30,623 nt of DNA, from NCBI GenBank assembly GCA_001579985.1, contig LRSR01000352.1, positions 1 to 30,623 of the forward strand, read 5' to 3'. The position numbers and the translations under genes were made by a program. Below are positions 21,497-30,623 of the stretch, one piece after another. The notes under the pieces were generated by a model. It saw nothing but the letters and a program-made list of their open reading frames with translations. It did not search any database and was not told the origin of the DNA. The stretch is from Hypsibius dujardini. Its lineage: Eukaryota > Tardigrada > Eutardigrada > Parachela > Hypsibiidae. The first letter of the stretch is position 1, and each line of letters begins with the position of its first letter.

Positions 21497-22529
21497 TCAG
21501 TAAACATTATGCTTTTTAGGATTGTAAGCGACAATCTCGATGATAAGGGCGGGCTTCTTCGTCGCACCATACGAAGCGGGCTTCTCTTGGTACTCTGCCT
21601 GCTGCTGCTGGTACGTCGCGGGAGTGGCCTTGGGGTACTTCACCTTGGCATAGGGCTTCTTAGTCGTGGCGTAGACCTCCTCCTTCTCTTCTTCGTAGGC
21701 CGGGGTGGTCATGACCTTGGGATACTTCACCTTGACATAGGGCTTCTTGGTCGTGGCATAGACTTCCTCCTCCTCTTCTTCATAAGCCGGGGTGGTGGTG
21801 GCCTTGGCATATTGAACTTTGACGTAGGGCTTTTTGGTGGTGGCGTAGACCTCCTCAGCTTCATATACAGCAGCTGTTGTCGCTTTGGGATACTTCTTGA
21901 CATAGGGCTTCTTCGTCGTGGCGGCGTACAGCTCTTCTTCCTCTTCCTCCTCCTGGTAAGCTGGAGTAGTCGTAGTCACCTTCTGGTATTTGGCAGCATA
22001 GGGCTTCTTGGTGGTCTGATACTCATCCTCGTCGTCTTCGTAAGTGGCAGTGGTGTACTTCGGGGCTGCTTTGTAGGCCTTTTTCGTCGTAGCAGCCCTG
22101 TAGACTTTTGCTTTGGTCGTTCTGTTTGGAGAGAGAAGAATACGAAAAAAATTAATTTTCGGTCTAATCCGAAATACGCAAAAAGACAGACAGACAGGCT
22201 GGCAGACAGATTGACAGACCGACAAACAATGAGTCAGTCAGTCAGACAGACAGACAAACAATGGGTCAGTCAGTCAGACAGACAGACAAACAGACAGTCA
22301 GACAGACAGTAACAGGCAAGTGTACAGAAACTTACTTATAAGACGGAGCGTCGGTGGCATAGGAATCCTCCTCCTCGTAAGACGGCTCCTCGTTGTAAGC
22401 GGGTGTAGTTGCAGAGTAACTTGCCTTGGCTTTGGCATAGTATTTCCCGTTGGTCAGGCTGGCTGCGTCTGATGAGACGACCACCACAGTCAAGAAAACC
22501 GCCGCTATGCTAATCAGGAGAGAATTCAT
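21497..22529 (-). CDS. Secreted Tyr/Lys/Thr/Glu repeat protein, two exons
   Basis: Minus-strand exons 22529-22336 and 22121-21497 join in phase 2, giving 272 residues. The signal peptide MNSLLISIAAVFLTVVVVSS is followed by a Tyr/Ala/Thr stretch with Glu runs (YNEEPSYEEEDSY). Six imperfect repeats of 25-32 residues follow. Each consists of ATTKKPY, a basic VKVKYPKA block, a TTTPAY phrase and an acidic EEEEEEVY block. The chain ends ATKKPALIIEIVAYNPKK. Cysteines are absent from the repeats. The alternating charge with regular Tyr and Lys resembles structural or adhesive secreted proteins, including Tyr/Lys-rich byssal and cuticular types, but no homologous family is recognised. The frame is open upstream of the ATG, but 22529 starts a textbook signal peptide. 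Confidence 0.87.
22185..22312. repeat. ACAG/CAGTCAGT repeat in the intron of the Tyr/Lys repeat gene
   Basis: GACAGACAGACAAACAATG.GTCAGTCAGTCA occurs twice, near 22215-22262 and 22247-22290, amid other ACAG units. On the sense (minus) strand it reads CTGT. Confidence 0.85.
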
Positions 22530-23894
22530 TTCGAATGCGCGCTTACGAGAAAATGCACTACCGAAATCGTGAGGCGGCACAGAGGGTGGCAGCAGATTGG
22601 GAGATTCGGAACTCGGCAAAAAGCTAAAGCTTATGAAATTCGATGGTAACGTTCACAGGTTTATGTAAGGCAAACAACGCGATATGGCGTTGCATGAGCT
22701 GAATGATTGAGGACAATTTTGTTGTTGGCGTAAATAACCATGGCGAGTAGAGAATGCGGTAACAGTTCATAGGGATCTTTTTTGCATGCAGCTTCGGCCA
22801 GCAATTTGATTGGCTCCAACTTAGCTGGCGAGAGGAACAACATCCACACAAAAACAAAAGCACTGATCAAGGATCTGAATGCCGTAGTCGGTGAAACGTA
22901 ATGAGTTTGTCATTGCCGCTATCTTGAAATTATGCAATTCAATGAAAGAGAAGCAGTCTTGGGGAAGGTTTCCACACACACCAGATGATGATGGCACGGT
23001 ATCAGAGAAGCCCAGGGGAGCGAGCCGCATGAATAGCCCCCGAAACGAGCTATGAATGTTACGACTACGAGTAGATTGTATCACACGCCAAATATCAAAA
23101 TTAAACTAAATCATACACAACACCAAGTTGGGGCAGATTTAATTTTTAATTTTTGGTGGGTATTTTGTTTATTTTGTTTCCAGATCTATTCGATGATGGT
23201 TTTTCTAAATATTTTGTTATCTGGTACATTTCTGAAATTGTGTGATACAGTAACCTAAAATATGGTTGATATACAAAGTAACATATGATTTCCGAAACTG
23301 ACTCAAACCCAAAAATCACAACTCACTCAAATTAAATAAAAAATGATATTTATCTCCGTGTGAAGTTATACTGGCAGCCTGCCTTTCGTCCACTCCTAGC
23401 GGCACTCCACTATGTGGCGCTGCAAGTGCATCAGCTGGAGGCTTATATTATCTTCACTCACGCATCTGCCCGCCGTTTATCTCTCACTGCTCGTTTCAAA
23501 TATGTTTTATATTTATCCTCATTCCTGTCATTTTATGTAACTGCTAATGAACATATCCATAACAAAAGGAAGAAATAAAACCATAACGACCAACAATAAT
23601 TTAACGTCTGATTTTATGCCTTGCGTCTCACGAGTCGCAACACACACAAAAACACCAAAGGTTTTCCCTGGCAATCCTTAACGGTATCCCGCCCGCATAA
23701 TCCCAATGACAAACCATGTGTGAGTATTCTGCCCGATCTGTCCGGGCATCTTTGGGAGTCCAAAAGAGTGCCCTCCAGATGGAATAAAAGTATCTCTTTT
23801 GACGCAAGTGAAGCTTTACACGTCCATACTTTCGGCACTTTTTCCCACCTCTGACGTCACACATCTCCATCCACTCCCATCATCCCAAGGGATG

Positions 23895-23937
23895 TATAAA
23901 AAAAAAACACAAAAAAACAGCGTGCACCAATCTTCAG
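23895..23937 (+). promoter_or_regulatory. Candidate TATA box and tiny 5'UTR exon of the SnoaL gene
   Basis: TATAAA at 23895-23900 is followed, about 38 bases later, by a CTTCAG|GTAAAG donor-like site. A pyrimidine-rich acceptor ending CCACCAG at 24205 precedes the coding ATG by 41 bases. These could bound a 5'UTR intron of about 270 bases. RNA would be needed to prove it. Confidence 0.3.
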
Positions 23938-24137
23938 GTAAAGCAATAAGTGCTTTGGTGGGCAGGAAAACAAGCGGTCAAAAGGCACTCGAAAATTCCG
24001 CTGACAACGTCACCTGTCTGTCATGCAAATTGACCGCCTCACCCAGATCTGTACATGGTATGACCTCCCATCATGGCACTTTACAACTGGACGCCCAATT
24101 TACATCCGTACTGGACCATACTTAAGCGTCGCGGGAA

Positions 24138-24173
24138 AATAATTGGCTTACAGACAATAATTGGCTTACAGAC
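24138..24173. repeat. Two perfect tandem 18-base units
   Basis: AATAATTGGCTTACAGAC occurs twice head to tail, 65-110 bases upstream of the SnoaL gene start codon. Confidence 0.9.
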
Positions 24174-24246
24174 ACATTTACCTTTTTCAAATGTTTTCCC
24201 ACCAGATCAGTGGTCTTTCAACAGAAATTCAACGTCATCATCCAAC

Positions 24247-27200
24247 ATGACTCGCCTTGCAGTCTCCGCTCTGTTGAGCACGATGTTGCTTCTCCCATTT
24301 TACAACGCCTTGCCGGTGCTTCCGGTTCGTCCCACAACTCAGACACCGAGTTTGGGCGTGACTGACAGCGAGGCCTGTGTCTCGACAACCTTCTTCTCCA
24401 AGCCCATCAACACCGCTGTCCAAATCAAACTTCGCGATCCCTTCGCGGCGGCCTATCTCTTCCAAGGTAAGCTGTCTGCGTGTGGGATATCTTTAATTGA
24501 CATTTCTGAGCATGATTGTTTTTTGAACCGTTCTCAGGTAGTTGTGTCCTGCAAGTGAACCTGACAAAGGACGGGAAACTCGCCGCAGTCGGTCCCGCCG
24601 TCGCCATAGCAGAACGATTCAGCGGACCGCATTTTCCGGCGGGCACCATCGTGGGGTATATCAACAACAACCGCAAAGTGGACGCCCAACCGTCGCTGCT
24701 CAATGTAAGCAAGCGAAAAACATGTCTGTCTTAGTTCTACTCTCTGCCTTGACGTTTGTCACTCTAAATGGCTATTCAACATGAAACGTCTGACTAAAGT
24801 CTCATGTCTAGAATTGTGTTAAATGCTTAGCTAAATGTTTGCTAAAATGTTTGATTTGTTGTCTAACTGTTTGCTCAATGACATAGCTGGCCCAATGTCT
24901 GTATGTCTGTACCGACGTATCGTTTTCGCTAATTGTCTGTCTGGGTCTCGTTGCTTAAATGTCTGAATGTCTAAGGATATGTATCTGTCGATGTGTACAA
25001 TTTCTGGTTGTTTTCTCTTCATTGCTAATGAGTTTCTTAAGGTCTGCCTGTATAGATCTGCTTGAGGCACTTAGAAATTTCTCATTCTGATTGGATAATA
25101 ATAGAATTCGGGAAATGCCGCCGATGACTGCCACCAACCGCATCCGGATTCCCCAGTCATTTATTGTCCCGGACACGGGTCTGCCTGGAAAGACTACGTC
25201 AACATCCAGAGTACATTCTTCGATCAGACTGGGGTCTATACGCGTTTCTCTTACGGTAGAAATCCAGATAATATACGTACTTCCTGCCCACCTTTACATA
25301 CAACTTTTCGATTCTTATTATATGATACTCCCGTCTAGATTCAAAGCAGACAAATTGGCTGTTCAAGGAATCTAGCTACGTCACTTACATTGGAACAACC
25401 ATCAGTTCCAAGCTCGCAACCATTCAGTCGTTCTTGAACATCGACGGTACCAAGACATTCGTTTTTGGGACCGACCAGTCTGGTCAGACTGTCGTCGGAG
25501 TCCTCAGTCATCCCACTTCGGACAAGTCTGGAGCCTCGGTAGGTGTAGGACCGGACAGGCATTTAAACAAGCTTTGCGACGGACGGACGGACGGACGGAC
25601 GGACGGACAGAGAGACAGATAGACAGACAGAGAGATAGGCAGAGAGACAGGCAGAGAGACAAAGAGACAGACACAAACAAGCTTGAGGTGCGGAAGTGAG
25701 ACAAAAAAGGAAGTCAGGCTACTGATATGCAGACTGGCAACGAGGCAGATAAGCATACGGCAGACGGCGTTGTTTGTGATTTTAGTGGGTATCCGAACCC
25801 TCAGCTGCTAAAAACTTGCTGACAGTTACTTTGCCTGAAACTACTACCGCTTCTCCCTCTACTACTCCCGTTTCGGTGGAACCCTCAACCGCACCTGAGG
25901 AGTGCTACGAGGAGACAACTCAGGCGGCTGAACAGACAACCGTAGCAGCTGAACAGTCGACTCAGGCAGCCAAACAGTCGACTCAGACAGCTGAACAGAC
26001 AACCGAAGCAGCTGAACAGACAACTCAGGCAGCTGAACAGACAACCCAGGCAGCTGAACAGACTACGCAGGCAGCCGCTCAGACAACCCAGCCAGCCGCT
26101 AAGACTAACGTGGCCCCTGCACCCCGTCCAACCCGCAAAGCATATCCCAACAAGAAGCAAGAAGTTCGCGATCTCCTTGAGGCCATCGAAACCGGCGCAA
26201 AGGAGCCCTGCAATGTGATCGACCCCGAGCATTACATCCAACATAATCCCGCTGCCACGGAGGGACTCGCCGGAGTGGCCGCACTAATGGAGTCACTCAA
26301 GAAAACCGCTCGTGTCGAAGTCAAACGGGTCTTCCAAGACGGTGACTACGTCTTCGCCCACACCGACTACAACTTTTTTGGACCGAAATTTGGTTTCGAC
26401 ATTTTCCGCTATGAAAACGGCTTCATCGTCGAACACTGGGACAACCTTCAGGTTAGTTGTTTTTGCATAAGACTCTTGCAATTTTAATGAAAAAACACTT
26501 GATTAAATTGCTCGTTCATGATATTGTTGAGTATGAAACTAATTGTTTAAAAGATGCTATACCGTTTTCAAGGGGTTTATAAGAACATTCATTTGATTTT
26601 TAACTAAAAACGGCATAAAAGTGAAAACCGAGTTGGAGAGCAAGATTTTAACCTTCGGATTATCAACTTTACAGGGGTTTTCTCCCCTATTCGTGTTTCT
26701 TGTGGGTCAATCAGCAATTACAAAACAATTAAGTCAATGGCATTGAAAATTGATGGATAGACGTGCAATTGCATTGTCAAAATAAAAGCAGGACCATTGG
26801 TAAATACTGACAAATCTATTATTGTTTTCTTCAGAGAACTGGATGATTATTTATAATGCAATGTAGAAGTGTTTTATGTTCTTTTTGTCTTTTGTTTAAA
26901 ATATAAACTAAATATAAAGATTTACGTAGATTTACGTAAAGTATTTCGTTAAAATTACACTACGCGATACAGTGTATTATTAGTTTATATTAAGTATAAA
27001 TATAAATAAAAAAAACGTAAAATATAAATATGTATTTAATTTAAAACCGTTTGCTTCTTCAGACTAAACCGTCGGCTCTGAACCCCAGCAAGCACTCGAT
27101 GATCGATGGAACCATCCAAGACACCCAGACCGTGTCCGCCAAGGACGCAGCTGCGAATAAAGAAACGGTCCTTAAGTACCTCGAGGAGAACTTCGTCAAG

Positions 27201-27434
27201 GGAAACACCACCCAGCTGGGCAGCTTCTTCGATCGCAGTGGCACTCTCATTCAGCATAACCCCCTCATGGGGGATGGAGTCAACACCCCGACAGGTCTGC
27301 GAAAATCCTTGAGCGACGCAGCCAAGGCCGGAAAGACGGTCAAGTACTCCAAAGTGCACAAGGTGTTGGGCGAGGGAAACTTTGTCCTGGCAGTGAGTGA
27401 GGCCACTCGGGCAGGCGAACATTTGGCGGTGTAA
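24247..27434 (+). CDS. Secreted protein with two SnoaL-like (NTF2-fold) domains; last exon interrupted by a stop
   Basis: Exons 24247-24466, 24538-24704, 25105-25255, 25339-25538, 25786-26451 and 27063-27434 keep phase and give 591 residues. The signal peptide is MTRLAVSALLSTMLLLPFYN. Residues 25-245 form an unrecognised domain with scattered Cys. A linker of TTQAAEQ repeats follows. Next comes a SnoaL-like domain with YIQHNP, VFQDGDYVFAHTDY and FGFDIFRYENGFIVEHWDNL. A second copy has LIQHNP and VLGEGNFVLAVSE. In it, TAA at 27432 falls at the Phe of the first copy's GFDIFR. The frame then continues DLFRLNKGLLLEHWDVLEA to a second stop at 27536. Family members are small acid-base or aldol-type enzymes, common in bacteria and fungi. 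Activity here is unproven. Confidence 0.85.
25576..25680 (+). repeat. (GGAC)n then (ACAG)n in intron 4 of the SnoaL gene
   Basis: About seven GGAC units at 25580-25608 pass into AGACAGACAGAGAGATAGGCAGAGAGACAG. The intron is 25539-25785. Confidence 0.9.
25911..26099 (+). repeat. Coding 21-base minisatellite encoding TTQAAEQ
   Basis: About nine tandem units of roughly ACAACTCAGGCAGCTGAACAG encode TTQAAEQ with V, S, K, T, E and P substitutions. They form a likely O-glycosylated linker before the first SnoaL domain. Confidence 0.93.
26452..27062 (+). other. AT-rich intron between the two SnoaL domains
   Basis: This 611-base intron (GTTAGT..TTCAG) is strongly AT-rich and, unlike most large introns here, has no CTGT tract. 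Confidence 0.8.
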
Positions 27435-27536
27435 GATCTGTTCCGGTTGAATAAGGGCCTGCTTCTAGAACATTGGGACGTGCTGGAAGCCATCCCCGCA
27501 CCGGCAGAATGGAAGAACAAAAACGGAAAATATTAA
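27435..27536 (+). pseudogene. Conserved open frame beyond the premature stop of the SnoaL gene
   Basis: These 33 codons plus TAA continue the second SnoaL domain in the same frame (DLFRLNKGLLLEHWDVLEA, then PAEWKNKNGKY). They align with the DIFRYENGFIVEHWDNLQ end of the first domain. The segment is untranslated unless the TAA is read through, is absent in other alleles or is a sequence error. Confidence 0.8.
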
Positions 27537-28477
27537 GCAACTTATTTGCCTCAAGAATGAATAGAGTGTATTTTGCTATTTTGCCTCCTAGTCCCCCACA
27601 ATTGCTGGTAGATTTTTATGGAATCGGTAAAACGCCTGTACACAATGTGGATGTACATTGAGTTAAAGTATGGATGCTTCTGCCGGAAGTGCCATACCGG
27701 TATACCCGAGCTCTTTCCAGACGAAAACTGGCCAAAACGAAAGCCCCTGTGTGGCCATGTTTCGTTGAGGTCTTAATGCGTTTCGTGTGCGGTTGTGTCC
27801 CTTGTACTTAGCCGGCCATTCGTTTTATGCCGGTTTTGCCTATGGCGATTGTTGCGGAGAGGGACGGTAGAAGGGACGAGCAAAGGACGGACGGGCAGAC
27901 GACTGTATGTCGACGGATGGACGGTGGCCTAGAGGGATTAGGGACGGACGGAAAAAAGGACGGATGATTACGGTAGAACGGACGGACGGGGGATGGATGG
28001 ATGGCGCAGGTCGATGGGCAAACAGGCAAGGCCACTAGAACGTATGGATCATGGACAGATGAACGGATATGGGGGGGGGGGCGAAAAAAGGCGGATGGTC
28101 GGTGGGATGGATGGATGAGCGACGGATGGAAAAAATGGATGGGCGCATCGACAACGGACAATACAAAATATAGGTCATGAGGAGACGGACAGCCGACGGA
28201 ACGACGGGCAGGACGGATGGTCAAGGGTCGAATGGACCTCAAACAATTGGTCGGACTAGCATTAATGGGATGGACGGTGGAGCGAACGGAAACATAGATG
28301 GATGGATAAACAGAGTGTGGATGGACATTCTGTCAATCCATCATTTTGCCGTCTGCTTCGTACGTGCATATCTGCATCGTCCATACGGGAAGATTGTCTA
28401 AATGTCTGCGTGCTGTCTATTTGGAGTGCGGGACTGTCTCAATCCCTAACTTTATTTGTCGGTCTGTGGGTCTGTCT
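27537..28477. other. Intergenic region rich in GGAC/GGAT units
   Basis: The first 300 bases show no clear feature. From about 27860 to 28330 the plus strand is a degenerate (GGAC/GGAT)n array with a run of eleven G at 28071-28081. Open frames there are by-products of the repeat. Confidence 0.7.
27860..28330. repeat. Degenerate (GGAY)n array
   Basis: GGACGGAC, GGATGGATGG and GACGGATGG units are interspersed over about 470 bases. Related pure GGAC occurs in the SnoaL gene intron at 25580. Confidence 0.8.
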
Positions 28478-28519
28478 CACGGCTATATAGTTCCTATCGA
28501 TAGGAACTATATAGCCGTG
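28478..28519. repeat. Perfect 42-base palindrome
   Basis: Arms 28478-28498 and 28499-28519 are exact reverse complements with no spacer, centred on ATCGAT. Each arm holds GGCTATATAG. Pairing stops at the next base on each side. It lies between CTGT-rich flanks, about 13 bases before a TATATATTA motif upstream of the lipase gene. Confidence 0.97.
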
Positions 28520-28531
28520 TCTGTCTGCGCC

Positions 28532-28541
28532 TGTATATATT
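28532..28541 (+). promoter_or_regulatory. TATA-like motif upstream of the lipase gene
   Basis: GTATATATTA lies about 330 bases before the lipase ATG. The gap could be 5'UTR, or a UTR intron ending at the TTGTTCCAG near 28811. Evidence is motif only. Confidence 0.3.
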
Positions 28542-28868
28542 AGCATCGCCTTGGTCTTGTCGGTCGAGACACTTGGACCCGATTGATAAGTCCTATCGCA
28601 GACGATCAGACACCTAGAACAACTTCTTCACAGTCAGTACTGACGACTCAGACAAACCGCATTCGGCTTATCAGTATTGACCAACGGTTTCTATCATCGG
28701 CATCAACTTGTGCTTACAACAAATCCTTCACATTTGACTTCGTGTGGTGTTAGTTGCAGTAGTTGACCCGTTTAACTAAAGTGTCCGAGAAACTCCTGTT
28801 CATTGTTCCAGTCAAGTGCTCCTTCTCTATACGCGAGCGTCTTGAAGAAGTCCAGGACATATCGCACA

Positions 28869-30435
28869 ATGGGTTGTCTTCCTTCGGTTGTTATAGGTGA
28901 GACCTACCAGTGGGAAACTATCAGCGAACACAGACACAGACACAGACACAGACACAGACACAGACACAGACACAGACACAGACACAGACACATACACAGA
29001 TAGGTAGCGCAATTAAGGAAAAGTTTTCGTTTCAGGTGCGATCTTGCTGCTTATGGCATGCGCGAAGTGTGAGGTCTCCAGCACCGATACCAGGACTTCA
29101 ACGTCTGCAACTCTGCCGAAGCCAGATGCGGAACAGAAAAATATCCTTCCAGACGTCCTCGTTTCTGTAGCCGAGTACGAGACAGCGCAAGCCACCAAAC
29201 GTCTCCCAGGCAGTCTCGCATCGTCGGTGTGCTACGAAGATTTAGGCTGTTTCTCACGGATGGGGAATTTCAGTGATTATCTGAAACTCCCGATTACCCC
29301 TGAGAAAATGGCGACTGAGTTCCATCTCTTCACGGAAGCTCATCAGACTCAACCGGATTTTCTGGATTACGGCAATCCTACAAGCATCAAGGCATCCAAG
29401 TTCCGGAAGGGGGAGCCTGTGATAATTGTCGTTCATGGATTTGGAGACAGTGCGAACGCCAGTTGGTACACAGATTTTCAGATTGCCGTGCTGGGGAAGG
29501 CAAGTGCCTGTCTGGATTGTATTTATTTAGCTGCCCCCTATTCTGAAACCGTATTTGTCTGCCTGCGTGTCTTGCCGTGTGGTGGGCGTCTTCGTTATGT
29601 CTGAAAGTCTGTGTGCCTGAATGTCTGTCTTTCCGTGTCTGGGTGTCTATGTGTTTGAAATTCAGTCAGTCAGTAACACTGACTTCGTGGCTACTTCTGT
29701 CTAGATGACTATGCATGCCTGTTTGTTTGTCAGTCTATCTGTCTGTCTGTCTATTTGTCTGTCTGTCTGTCTTGAATTCTGATGCTCTTCCTTCGTAGTA
29801 CCCGCTGGCTAATTTTATCGCAGTCGATTGGGCCGCTGGAGCGGCAGCGCCAAAATACTGGACCGCAGCGGTCAATACTCAGATGGCGGGAGCTCAAATA
29901 GCGAGACTGCTCTCCGTTCTAAAGTGAGTGTTCTATGCCCTGTCTAGTCTTGGTGGGAATTTAACGAATTTTTGTCTGCTGTAAAATGTGTTTTCGTTCA
30001 TTCAGTAATGTGACTGGAACAAAGATGTCGGACGTTCATCTCATCGGATTCTCACTGGGTGCACATGTCGTCGGCTCAACAGCAAGAAAGTATGTTGACT
30101 ACTCACTTGGGCATTCCCCTTTCGATATGTTTATACGTTCGTGCATGTTTATATAAACGATCAATTAACACACATATATGTGCTTAATTGTTGTTTAATA
30201 ATGTCCCCGTATGGTTTTATTAAAATATTTTTTGTTTTTAGGTTAACGGAGTTTGGACTGCAACGTGTCGGACGGATTACCGGCCTCGATCCGGCTGGAC
30301 CGCTCTTCCGTAACTTTCACCCATGGTGTCGCCTGGATGTTGAGGACGCTGACTTCGTGCAGATCATCCATTCGAATGCTGGAACAAGCCTTAACGGAGA
30401 TATGGGTATCGATATGCAGCTTGGCCATCGTGACT
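28869..30435 (+). CDS. Secreted pancreatic-lipase-family protein, 5' part (first five exons)
   Basis: Exons 28869-28896, 29036-29499, 29799-29923, 30006-30089 and 30242-30435 join in frame; the gene continues past the window. Residues 1-21 form a signal peptide split by intron 1 (MGCLPSVVIG / AILLLMACAKC). The N-terminal strand region has VCYEDLGCFS and VIIVVHGFGDSANASWYTDF, then FIAVDWAAGA. The nucleophile elbow is GFSLGAH, giving catalytic Ser, and GLDPAGPLF carries the catalytic Asp. The catalytic His and any C-terminal PLAT domain would lie beyond the end. The family hydrolyses triacylglycerols or phospholipids outside the cell; members lacking a lid are common in invertebrates. Intron 2 (29500-29798) has a GC donor. 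The exon 5 donor is GACT|GTAAGT, where family members read GHxDF or GHxDY. Confidence 0.94.
28929..28998 (+). repeat. (ACAGAC)n hexanucleotide microsatellite in lipase intron 1
   Basis: About eleven nearly perfect ACACAG/ACAGAC units fill half of the 139-base intron. Confidence 0.95.
29607..29771 (+). repeat. Degenerate CTGT tract in lipase intron 2
   Basis: GTGTCTG and CAGTCAGTCAG variants lead to a pure CTGTCTGTCTGT run near 29740-29771, ending 27 bases before exon 3. Confidence 0.88.
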
Positions 30436-30484
30436 GTAAGTCAGCCACTGAAAATAATAATGTGGTTAAAGAAGTTGGCAATAA

Positions 30485-30589
30485 AAGGACTGTAGACAAA
30501 CAGATCCGCAGACAGGCAGGCAGTCAGGCAGTCAGGCAGACGGACTAGCAGGTAGATAGACAGACAGACATACAGACAAACAGACAGAC

Positions 30590-30623
<34 letters not shown>
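30485..30623 (+). repeat. (ACAG)n tract in lipase intron 5, running off the window
   Basis: CAGGCAGTCAGGCAG units give way to pure CAGACAGACAGA to the last base. The sense is complementary to the CTGT tract of intron 2. Confidence 0.93.

Larger units (their letters stand above)
22620..24205. other. Intergenic region between the divergent secreted genes
   Basis: No gene is supported. On the minus strand, 23084-22821 and 22870-22661 are open in different frames, but I could not join them through a valid splice. The plus strand at 23360-23580 has an open frame without protein features. From 23640 to 24200 the DNA probably contains the promoter of the SnoaL gene. Confidence 0.45.

Noticed and set aside
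22661-23084. Two neighbouring minus-strand open frames that might be exons of one gene
   Set aside because: The only plausible short intron between them (GTGCTTTT..CGCCAG) gives a stop straight after the junction, and no family resemblance is seen.
25504-25756. Minus-strand open frames with CLSLCLSLCLS and SVRPSVRPS
   Set aside because: Translations of the ACAG and GGAC repeats in an intron of the SnoaL gene.
29036-29604. Reading the lipase exon straight through 29499 to a stop at 29604
   Set aside because: The frame loses lipase similarity exactly at the GCAAGT donor and regains it at 29799 after an acceptor, so splicing is the better reading.

Overview
The window is nuclear DNA of an invertebrate animal. 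Every gene I can support is split by short introns with GT..AG (once GC..AG) borders, and two genes have clear animal orthologues: a muscle Z-disc PDZ-ZM-LIM protein and the ER membrane protein macoilin. The compact spacing, small introns and lineage-specific secreted proteins suggest a small-genome protostome, perhaps an ecdysozoan such as a tardigrade. That placement is a guess. All gene models were built by hand: I read exons in six frames and required the reading phase to be conserved across each splice junction.

Layout. 485-3735 (+): Zasp/ALP/Enigma-type PDZ-ZM-LIM gene, 11 exons. 5287-12074 (+): macoilin, 11 exons. 12996-14176 (-): remnants of a histone H3-like gene, with an H3 alpha-1 match, an H3 C-terminal exon, an in-frame stop and no recognisable alpha-2 exon. 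14984-15375 (+): small 92-residue protein, closely followed by 15819-17800 (+), a coiled-coil protein; the two may be one locus with an alternative terminal exon. 18327-20286 (-) and 21497-22529 (-): two secreted, low-complexity Thr/Lys/Tyr/Pro proteins. 24247-27434 (+): secreted protein with an unknown N-terminal domain, a 7-residue-repeat linker and two SnoaL-like domains, the second interrupted by an in-frame stop. 28869 to past 30435 (+): 5' part of a secreted pancreatic-lipase-family gene that runs off the window.

The right half, 18.3-30.6 kb, holds four adjacent genes with signal peptides, so it may be an extracellular or secretory neighbourhood. The left half holds intracellular genes.

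Degenerate (CTGT)n or its complement (ACAG)n occurs in many of the introns and in several intergenic stretches. It makes the long 'VCLSVCLS' or 'RQTDRQTD' open frames, which are not genes. In three plus-strand genes one large internal exon lies between a CTGT-rich intron and an ACAG-rich intron, so the flanking introns could pair. I rate this, the H3-like remnant, the interrupted double-SnoaL gene, the Tyr/Lys/Glu repeat protein and a perfect 42-bp palindrome as the items most worth checking.
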